Assembly: GCA_964393215.1 (NCBI GenBank) | Contig: CAYMSW010000036.1 | Location: forward strand, 1-6,448 | Direction of reading: 5' to 3' | DNA from: CAYFNK01 sp964393215 | GTDB lineage: Archaea > Nanobdellota > Nanobdellia > SCGC-AAA011-G17 > PNOQ01 | Length of the DNA: 6,448 nt | Shown: in pieces, positions 1-4,641 of the stretch | How positions within the stretch are numbered: the stretch's first letter is position 1 | How the letters are laid out: every line of letters starts with the position of its first letter | The notes under the pieces: model-generated | The model's input: the letters and a program-made list of their open reading frames with translations, nothing else | Told to the model about the DNA's origin: nothing | The model's database searches: none | Position numbers and translations under genes: made by a program

Positions 1-96
1 GAATCAGCTCCAGAAGAGAAGAAGGAAGATAAAAAGGAAGAAGAGAAGAAAGACGAAGCTGAAAGCGCTGCTGGTTTAGGCGCGTTATTCGGTTAA
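1..96 (+). CDS. rpl12: Ribosomal stalk protein, probably L12/P1 (3' end only)
   Basis: The first 32 codons, ending in TAA at 94-96, encode a lysine- and glutamate-rich hinge (repeated EEKK/EDKKEE runs) followed by AAGLGALFG at the extreme C-terminus. That ending is the conserved factor-binding tail of archaeal and eukaryotic stalk proteins, which recruits translational GTPases to the large ribosomal subunit. Both archaeal L12 (P1) and L10 (P0) carry the same charged hinge and tail, so the fragment alone cannot separate them. L12 is preferred because it is normally the last gene of the L11-L1-L10-L12 cluster and no ribosomal gene follows here. The 5' end lies outside the window. A T-tract begins four bases after the stop codon. 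Confidence 0.85.
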   Translation, partial: ESAPEEKKEDKKEEEKKDEAESAAGLGALFG

Positions 97-99
97 ATC

Positions 100-115
100 T
101 TTTTTTCTTTTATTT
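100..115 (+). terminator. T-tract terminator after the stalk protein gene
   Basis: Seven T residues, one C, four T, one A and three T follow the stalk protein stop codon with no hairpin. Archaeal RNA polymerase stops at such oligo-T runs without a stem-loop. Because the next start codon is only five bases further on, read-through into the coiled-coil gene is also possible. Confidence 0.5.
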
Positions 116-119
116 CAAT

Positions 120-968
120 ATGACGAATGAAAATAGGAATCGGGACTTAAGAAGAGAAATTGATGGACTTAAGAAGAGTTTAAACGAGCTTAATGTTCAA
201 AAAGAGAAATGGTTCTCTGTTAAGGAGAATTTGAGTAAAGAGATTAGAAGTTTAATTAAATCTATTAAGAATATTAAGAGCTCTAAAGATAAGGCAAATG
301 AGAAGATAAAGGGTTTGAAAGAACAAAGAGACAAGTATAATAAGCAAACTCAAGAGCTAATTGCCGAATTTAAGAAACTTAATTCTGAGAAACATAAAGT
401 TATGAAGGAGAAGAAGATTGATTTTGATCCTTCTAAAATTTTGGATAATATTTCTAAGTTGGAACAAAAGGTAGAAACTGAAGCCCCTTCTTTTAAGAAA
501 GAGCAACAGTATATGAAACAGATTAGAGAATTTAAGAAAAAGTTGCATGATTCCGAAGGTGTTCAAGAAATATTTAGGAAGCTAAAATCTATTTCTGAAG
601 AGATAAAGGAATCTAAAGACAAGGCTGAAGATTTCCACAAACAAATGCAAGAAGAATATGAGAAAAACAAAAAGGGCTATGGAGATTTTATGTCTTTAAC
701 TAAGCAGATTAATGATTTGAATAAAAAGCAGGAAGATGCATTCAAGAAGTTTATCGATTCAAAGAATAAGTTTTCAAAAATAAATGATGATTTGAAAGGC
801 AAGTTGAAGAGCGCTAGCAAATTTGCTGAAGGTGAAAAAATAAAGAGACATATAAAGGAGAGTTCTGTCCTTGAGGAAAAAGCTAAAGAAGTCGAAACTA
901 AAATAAAGGAGAAAAAGAAGTTAACTACTGACGATTTATTAGTATTCCAAAAGGATGATAAGAAATGA
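120..968 (+). CDS. COG1340-type archaeal coiled-coil protein, 282 aa
   Basis: This is a highly charged, almost entirely helical protein with no signal peptide or membrane segment, so it is presumably cytosolic. Heptad-rich helices span roughly residues 5-100 and 108-265. Around residues 107-137 a stretch with KLEQKVETEAPSF matches what I remember as the hallmark segment of COG1340 (coiled-coil proteins of archaea, sometimes mislabelled phosphoserine phosphatase). The end, KLTTDDLLVFQ (about 267-277), also fits that family, and the length is close to the family norm. The molecular function is not established. The start at 120 is the first ATG and has no ribosome binding site; TTAAAT at 93-98, overlapping the previous stop codon, is at a suitable distance for a weak TATA box, so a leaderless transcript is possible. 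The last codons overlap the next gene by ATGA at 965-968. Confidence 0.8.
   Translation: MTNENRNRDLRREIDGLKKSLNELNVQKEKWFSVKENLSKEIRSLIKSIKNIKSSKDKANEKIKGLKEQRDKYNKQTQELIAEFKKLNSEKHKVMKEKKIDFDPSKILDNISKLEQKVETEAPSFKKEQQYMKQIREFKKKLHDSEGVQEIFRKLKSISEEIKESKDKAEDFHKQMQEEYEKNKKGYGDFMSLTKQINDLNKKQEDAFKKFIDSKNKFSKINDDLKGKLKSASKFAEGEKIKRHIKESSVLEEKAKEVETKIKEKKKLTTDDLLVFQKDDKK
953..959 (+). promoter_or_regulatory. Possible ribosome binding site inside the coiled-coil gene
   Basis: GGATGAT lies five bases before the ATG at 965 and partly matches the archaeal Shine-Dalgarno core GGTGAT/GGAGG. It falls within the final Asp-Asp codons of the upstream gene and supports internal or coupled initiation of the membrane protein. 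Confidence 0.35.
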
Positions 969-1429
969 ACCCAAGTTTGCTGATTCAAGTTATATTATTG
1001 AGTATTTTACCTATATCTGAGTTGAGAGGTGCAATTCCTTTGGGAATTATTTCTGGAGGAGATTATTGGTTCGTTTATGTTGTCGTTTCTGTTTTGGCTA
1101 ACATTGCAATTATTCCAGTTATATTTTATTTCTTTGATCATGTGAATAAATTTTTATTGAAGATAGGTATTTATCGTAAATTCTTTGACAACTGGGTTGT
1201 TAGAACTAGGAAGAAAATTGAAAGCAAGATAGGAACGAAGTGGGAGTATCCTGCAATCTATTTGTTTGTTGCAGTTCCGTTACCAATGACTGGAGCCTAT
1301 ACTGGTGTTTTGGCTGCTTGGTTGTTTAATATGGATAGGAAGAAAGTTTACAAGTATTTAATCTCTGGTGTAATTACTGCCGGAATTGTTGTAACTTTAG
1401 TTACTTTATTTTTTAAATCTATTTTTTAG
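965..1429 (+). CDS. Small membrane protein, Sm_multidrug_ex family (PF06695/COG2426)
   Basis: This 154-residue hydrophobic protein has the family hallmark PISELRGAIPLGI at residues 16-28. A second, related segment, AVPLPMTGAYTG at about 103-114, probably forms the matching half. Hydrophobic stretches lie at about 5-30, 34-57, 96-121 and 131-151, with a basic cytoplasmic-looking loop (RTRKKIESK) between them. The family was named for a proposed small-molecule exporter role, but its substrate is not established; structure prediction has linked it to the DedA/VTT superfamily, whose members move lipids and carry similar re-entrant loops. It overlaps the coiled-coil gene by ATGA, so the two are probably translated together, although no functional link is known. 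Its 3' end overlaps the converging archaeosortase gene by 24 bp. Confidence 0.82.
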   Translation: MNPSLLIQVILLSILPISELRGAIPLGIISGGDYWFVYVVVSVLANIAIIPVIFYFFDHVNKFLLKIGIYRKFFDNWVVRTRKKIESKIGTKWEYPAIYLFVAVPLPMTGAYTGVLAAWLFNMDRKKVYKYLISGVITAGIVVTLVTLFFKSIF

Positions 1430-1942
1430 AATACTTTTTTCATAGAGATATTTTATGTCTGAGTAAACTGGTATTGTTTTGATTTTGTATTTTTTTGATA
1501 GGAAGATCCAAACTAATGCTACATAGATACCGGAGACAAATTTCCAGAATACTAAATGTATAGAGTCAAACCAGTGTTTTCCTAGAGAGATGAATGCTGC
1601 TATTAATAGATCTATTCTTATTATATTCATGGCTAGAATTAAGATGCTTCCGTAGGCTAGTATTTTTGCTGATTTTTTGAAATCTAGGTCTTTTGTTGTT
1701 AGTATTAATAATAGTAAGAGATAATATGCTGGAAGGGCTACGCAGGCTGGAATGAAGTTAAAATTAGTATTTCCTATTGATATTGCGTTATTTGCTAGTG
1801 TTGGAGAGTATTGGAATATGTTTAGGAAGATGAAACTCAGATAGGTTGTTATTGGAAGAGCTATTATGTAAACGTAATCATAAATTAAGAATAGAAGGAA
1901 TATTATTAGTACTCTTAGGAGCAATTTTTCCGGATATTTCAT
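1406..1942 (-). CDS. Archaeosortase/exosortase-family membrane protein, 178 aa
   Basis: This is a polytopic membrane protein with about five hydrophobic helices (near residues 7-29, 31-45, 63-82, 91-118 and 128-149) and a basic C-terminal tail. The exosortase/archaeosortase catalytic pattern is visible: Cys67 in FIPACVALPAYYLLLL, Arg109 in NIIRIDLL, and His129 in DSIHLVFWKF. Members of this family cleave the C-terminal sorting signal of secreted proteins at the outer membrane face and are thought to attach the product to a lipid. At 178 residues it is a minimal-length member with no accessory domain. I cannot assign a subclass (ArtA to ArtE) from sequence alone. The start at 1942 is the first ATG, has no ribosome binding site, and sits about 26 bp from a TATA box, which fits a leaderless transcript. 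It is divergent from the acidic surface protein gene, a possible substrate, and converges on the Sm_multidrug_ex gene with a 24-bp overlap. Confidence 0.82.
   Translation of the reverse strand: MKYPEKLLLRVLIIFLLFLIYDYVYIIALPITTYLSFIFLNIFQYSPTLANNAISIGNTNFNFIPACVALPAYYLLLLLILTTKDLDFKKSAKILAYGSILILAMNIIRIDLLIAAFISLGKHWFDSIHLVFWKFVSGIYVALVWIFLSKKYKIKTIPVYSDIKYLYEKSILKNRFKK
1409..1440 (+). terminator. T-rich 3' end of the membrane protein gene
   Basis: Three T-runs (1409-1414, 1422-1427 and 1435-1440) span the stop codon at 1427-1429 and continue just beyond it. They would serve as archaeal intrinsic termination signals on the plus strand. They lie inside the 3' end of the opposing gene. No comparable T-run on the minus strand is seen just past 1406. 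Confidence 0.4.
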
Positions 1943-1962
1943 AATTTTTAGAATGTTGCTGA

Positions 1963-1975
1963 ATTTATAAAATTT
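1963..1975 (-). promoter_or_regulatory. Leaderless-type promoter of the archaeosortase gene
   Basis: Read on the minus strand this is AAATTTTATAAAT, an archaeal TATA box centred about 26 bp before the ATG at 1942. That is the spacing expected when transcription starts at the start codon. The absence of any Shine-Dalgarno sequence between the two supports a leaderless mRNA. Confidence 0.6.
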
Positions 1976-2010
1976 GGCAGAATTTGTGGTCTAAACTACT
2001 GAAATTTGGC
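1970..2010. repeat. Nine-base direct repeat AAATTTGGC, two copies 32 bp apart
   Basis: AAATTTGGC occurs at 1970-1978 and again at 2002-2010, about three helical turns apart and therefore on the same face of the DNA. A weaker relative, GAATTTGTGG, lies between them at 1980-1989. The first copy overlaps the archaeosortase TATA region and the second ends 17 bp before the palindromic promoter of the surface protein gene, so they could be operator sites. In AT-rich DNA a chance match of this size is also possible. Confidence 0.35.
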
Positions 2011-2027
2011 TGTTTAAGGCCCTTTCA

Positions 2028-2045
2028 AAAAGCTTATAAGCTTTT
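2028..2045 (+). promoter_or_regulatory. Palindromic TATA promoter of the surface protein gene
   Basis: AAAAGCTTATAAGCTTTT is a perfect 18-bp palindrome whose centre, CTTATAAG, is a strong archaeal TATA box. The A-run on the left (2027-2031) can act as the BRE element, placing the start site near 2061-2063 and giving a leader of about 30 bases before the ATG at 2093. Because both arms are identical, the element could also be read in the opposite direction towards the archaeosortase, or be bound by a dimeric regulator. Confidence 0.6.
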
Positions 2046-2050
2046 CAGCC

Positions 2051-2058
2051 TTCGCGAA
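2051..2058. promoter_or_regulatory. Palindrome TTCGCGAA before the expected start site
   Basis: This perfect 8-bp palindrome contains two CpG steps, which stand out in AT-rich surroundings. It lies between the TATA box and the expected transcription start, a position where a bound regulator would block polymerase. No known regulator can be assigned. Confidence 0.3.
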
Positions 2059-2069
2059 ATTAACATTAT

Positions 2070-2086
2070 GGTGATAGTTTGGGGGT
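2070..2086 (+). promoter_or_regulatory. Leader with two ribosome-binding-like motifs
   Basis: GGTGAT at 2070-2075 is a perfect archaeal Shine-Dalgarno core but is 17 bases from the ATG at 2093. GGGGGT at 2081-2086 is a poorer match at a good spacing of six bases. An in-frame TAA at 2087-2089 rules out any start further upstream, leaving 2093 or the next ATG at 2099. The G-run favours 2093. Confidence 0.4.
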
Positions 2087-2092
2087 TAAAAA

Positions 2093-3805
2093 ATGAATAT
2101 GAAATTGCCGATTTTCGGAGTAATCTTGTTGGCATTGGTTGGATTGGCTGTAGCTAGTTTGACTTTGGACCCTGTGAATTTTGATTATGGGGAAGTTCAG
2201 CAAGATAATGACGGAACTGCAACAGTTGAATTTACATCTGTTGGTGGTATAGCTGACAACGTGACTTTTACTGCAGGACTGTTTAGTTATGATAATAGTT
2301 TTGTCGGTACTTATAGCTTTGATGGAGCAGCTGTTTTTGATCCTGCTACTTTTGATTTAGCAGAGAATGGAACACAAAGCGTTACATCTACCATAACGGT
2401 TCCTGAAGGAGCAAAGATGGGAGAGTACACTGCTACTTATGACGTTAGCTATGATGACGGACTTGGTGGTGTGTATACATCTATAGTTACCGAGCAAGTT
2501 ACTGCAACTGTTTTGGTTACACCATTTACTGGATCTGCTGGAGATCTTGAAATAGTTGATACTGATTCTTGGGATGATGTTCCAAACCAAGTTAGAGTAG
2601 ATTCTGATCTTGAGTTAGAAATCGATGTTGAAAACGATGGTAACCAGGATTTGAACAATGTTGTATTAGCTATGTGGTTATATGACCAGACTTTGAAACA
2701 AGTTGTTGCATATGATGAATCAAGTGAGCAGACCATAAATGACGGTCAAGAAGAAACATTTGATATAACTTTGAGCATTCATCAAGATTTAGATGAAGAC
2801 CACAGTTATGACATTTATGCTATGACATATCAAACTACTAATATGGCAAATCAGTATGATGTAAATATTCAAGACATGGATGTTTTGGATGAGGCTGATG
2901 TTTGTGATGTTGGTGACTTGGATATAACTGAGTTTGATTTGAATGAAGACGAATTCGCTCCAGGTGAAACTGTTGAAATCGAAGTTGAAGTTGAGAACGA
3001 TGGTGATGACATTGAAGATGTTATCGTTAAAGTTTGGTTAACTGAAAGAAACGACGCTGATGAAATCGAAAAGGAAAAAAGCGAAAAGTTCGACTTGGAT
3101 GAAGACGAGACTTGGGATGACATTTTCGAGCTTGAATTAGAAGATGATATGGATGACGGAACATATGAAGTCCACGTTAAAGTCTATGAGAGCGGAAATG
3201 AAGATGAACAGTGTTATGAAGAAGTTAAAGAGATAGACCTTGAAAGACCTGACCACATGGTTATAATTGAAGATATTTTGATATCTCCAAATAGCTTAAT
3301 GTGTGATCAAACCTTCACTGCACAAATCGATGTACAGAATATTGGTGACAAAGATGATGATGCTGTAAAGGTAAGAATGTATAACTCTGATTTGGATATT
3401 GATGTAATGTCCGATACTTTTGATCTAGAGAGTTATGACGATTCTGGTGACGATGAAACTGTCTATTTGACCGGTGCAATTCCTAGCGATGCAGATGTTA
3501 GAGAGTACACTTTGACTTTCACTCTTTATTACTTGGATGAGAATGACAACTATGTTGAGAAGATAACTGTTTCAAGTTGTGGTGAAGATGATGATGATGA
3601 AGATGACACTGGAAGCGAAGAGCAAAACCAAGAAAATCAAGGTCAGCAAGGTAATGTAGTTTACATGCCTACTGGATTTAGTATTGGTGAGTTCTTCAAC
3701 GATGATGGTGCTAAGACTCTTTTCTGGGTACTTGGTAATATCGCATTGTTGATAGTAATCGTCTACTTTGTAACTTTGATCTTTAGAAGAAAAAGACCTG
3801 CATAA
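2093..3805 (+). CDS. Acidic secreted surface protein with CARDB-like domains and C-terminal anchor, 570 aa
   Basis: Residues 1-21 are a Sec signal peptide (basic Lys4, hydrophobic core, AVA before Ser22). About four beta-rich domains follow: roughly 22-143, 148-265, 270-385 and 388-497. At least domains 2-4 show the CARDB/APHP-like pattern of alternating strands around VENDG, VENDGDD and VQNIGDKD. Four cysteines pair naturally as Cys271-Cys374 and Cys404-Cys496, one at each edge of the last two domains. Domain 3 is extremely acidic (43 Asp/Glu against 7 Lys/Arg in residues 281-380). N-glycosylation sequons are at Asn56 and Asn92. An EDDDDEDD run and a Gln/Glu/Asn-rich linker (about 497-520) lead to MPTGFS (525-530), a membrane helix (about 542-564) and the tail RRKRPA. 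It has its own promoter and terminator. A surface-layer or cell-envelope role is likely but inferred; the enzyme encoded divergently may process it. Confidence 0.75.
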   Translation: MNMKLPIFGVILLALVGLAVASLTLDPVNFDYGEVQQDNDGTATVEFTSVGGIADNVTFTAGLFSYDNSFVGTYSFDGAAVFDPATFDLAENGTQSVTSTITVPEGAKMGEYTATYDVSYDDGLGGVYTSIVTEQVTATVLVTPFTGSAGDLEIVDTDSWDDVPNQVRVDSDLELEIDVENDGNQDLNNVVLAMWLYDQTLKQVVAYDESSEQTINDGQEETFDITLSIHQDLDEDHSYDIYAMTYQTTNMANQYDVNIQDMDVLDEADVCDVGDLDITEFDLNEDEFAPGETVEIEVEVENDGDDIEDVIVKVWLTERNDADEIEKEKSEKFDLDEDETWDDIFELELEDDMDDGTYEVHVKVYESGNEDEQCYEEVKEIDLERPDHMVIIEDILISPNSLMCDQTFTAQIDVQNIGDKDDDAVKVRMYNSDLDIDVMSDTFDLESYDDSGDDETVYLTGAIPSDADVREYTLTFTLYYLDENDNYVEKITVSSCGEDDDDEDDTGSEEQNQENQGQQGNVVYMPTGFSIGEFFNDDGAKTLFWVLGNIALLIVIVYFVTLIFRRKRPA

Positions 3806-3807
3806 GG

Positions 3808-3844
3808 TTTTCTTTCTTTTTTCTTTTTTTTAAATTCTTTTTTT
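3808..3844 (+). terminator. Strong T-tract terminator after the surface protein gene
   Basis: Almost uninterrupted T-runs begin three bases after the TAA stop: 3808-3811, 3813-3815, 3817-3822, 3824-3831 and 3838-3844. This is the longest such tract in the window and fits hairpin-free archaeal termination of an abundant transcript. It separates the surface protein from the exporter operon. Confidence 0.65.
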
Positions 3845-3851
3845 AGGTTAG

Positions 3852-3865
3852 ATTTATATATAAAA
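3852..3865 (+). promoter_or_regulatory. Leaderless promoter of the ABC exporter operon
   Basis: ATTTATATATAAAA is a strong archaeal TATA box centred about 25 bp before the ATG at 3883, with purine-containing AGGTTAG just upstream as a possible BRE. No Shine-Dalgarno sequence lies between it and the start codon, so transcription probably begins at the start codon itself. Confidence 0.65.
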
Positions 3866-3882
3866 CTCCCATTTAGTTCTTT

Positions 3883-4641
3883 ATGGAAAAAAGAGGAGAA
3901 AAGTCCATTATAGAGCTTAAGAACGTTTGCAAGTATTATCGTATGGGGAGAAATATAGTTAGGGCCGTTGATGGTGCTTCTTTGAAAATAAATGAAGGTG
4001 AGTTTGTTGCTATTATGGGTCCTTCTGGTTCTGGAAAATCTACTATGATGAATCTTATAGGGAGTCTAGATGTTCCAACAAGTGGTAAAATATTTCTGGA
4101 TGGACAAGATATTTCCACTTTAAGTGAATCTGATTTGGCTCAAATTCGTGGAAAAAAGATTGGTTTTATTTTTCAGTCTTTCAATTTAATAAAAAATCTT
4201 ACTGCGAAAGAGAATGTTATGATTCCTATGATGTTTCAAGATCATCCTGCTGAAGAAAGGGAGTTTAGGGCATTAAAACTTATGGAATTGGTTGAGCTTA
4301 AAGATAGGATGAGTCATTCTCCAAATGAACTTTCTGGTGGACAACAACAGAGAGTTGCCATTGCTAGATCCTTAGCTAACTCTCCAGAAGTTATTCTTGC
4401 TGATGAACCTACTGGAAATTTAGATACCAAAACCGGTTCTACAGTTATGGATTTCTTGGAGGAATTGAACGATAAGGGTAAAACAATCATAATGGTTACT
4501 CACGATCCAGATTTAGCAAAGAAACATGCAGAAGTTGTTTTTTGGTTAAAAGATGGAAAAATTGAGAATGTAACTAGAAAGAAGGATAAGTGGAGAGGGG
4601 TTGGAAGAAGAAAACTAAAAAAACAAAAGGGGTATGAGTAA
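3883..4641 (+). CDS. LolD/MacB-type ABC transporter ATP-binding protein, 252 aa
   Basis: This is a complete cytoplasmic nucleotide-binding domain of the COG1136 class, which powers MacB/LolCDE-type transporters. Walker A is GPSGSGKST (46-54), the Q-loop glutamine is Gln98 in FIFQSFNL, the ABC signature is LSGGQQQRVAIA (150-161), Walker B is VILADEP (170-176) with catalytic Glu175, the D-loop is NLD (179-181) and the switch histidine is His207 in MVTHD. All key residues are intact, so it should hydrolyse ATP. Beyond the usual end (about residue 228) is a basic tail rich in Lys and Arg (RRKLKKQK), which may contact the membrane or ribosome. It is the first gene of a three-gene operon and overlaps the first permease by eight bases. 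The substrate cannot be told from sequence. Confidence 0.93.
   Translation: MEKRGEKSIIELKNVCKYYRMGRNIVRAVDGASLKINEGEFVAIMGPSGSGKSTMMNLIGSLDVPTSGKIFLDGQDISTLSESDLAQIRGKKIGFIFQSFNLIKNLTAKENVMIPMMFQDHPAEEREFRALKLMELVELKDRMSHSPNELSGGQQQRVAIARSLANSPEVILADEPTGNLDTKTGSTVMDFLEELNDKGKTIIMVTHDPDLAKKHAEVVFWLKDGKIENVTRKKDKWRGVGRRKLKKQKGYE
4627..4633 (+). promoter_or_regulatory. Purine-rich site before the first permease start
   Basis: AAGGGGT abuts the ATG at 4634 directly, which is too close for a normal ribosome binding site. Spacing to the in-frame ATG at 4646 is 12 bases. Either start may be used, or initiation may depend on termination of the ATPase gene at 4639-4641. Confidence 0.3.

Noticed and set aside
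1..96. Lys/Glu-rich 5' fragment as the end of another coiled-coil protein
   Set aside because: The terminal AAGLGALFG is specific to ribosomal stalk proteins.
677..988. Open reading frame of 103 codons on the minus strand
   Set aside because: It is antisense to the coiled-coil gene; the serine/phenylalanine-rich translation is the expected shadow of Lys/Glu codons, and it has no promoter or recognisable family.
2068..2092. ATG at 2068 and GTG at 2071 as starts of the surface protein
   Set aside because: Neither is in frame with the gene, and an in-frame TAA at 2087-2089 blocks extension upstream of 2093.
1943..2092. Small RNA or CRISPR leader in the divergent intergenic region
   Set aside because: No spacer-repeat periodicity or extended hairpin was seen beyond the promoter palindromes; only two short 9-bp repeats are present.
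2449..3123. Serine-rich minus-strand open frames inside the surface protein gene
   Set aside because: Runs of Ser and Thr are antisense images of Asp/Glu codons; no initiation signal or domain is seen.
3665..3690. MPTGFS as a classical LPXTG signal for a bacterial class A sortase
   Set aside because: The motif is not LPXTG, and the nearby enzyme is an archaeosortase-type polytopic protein rather than a sortase A fold.
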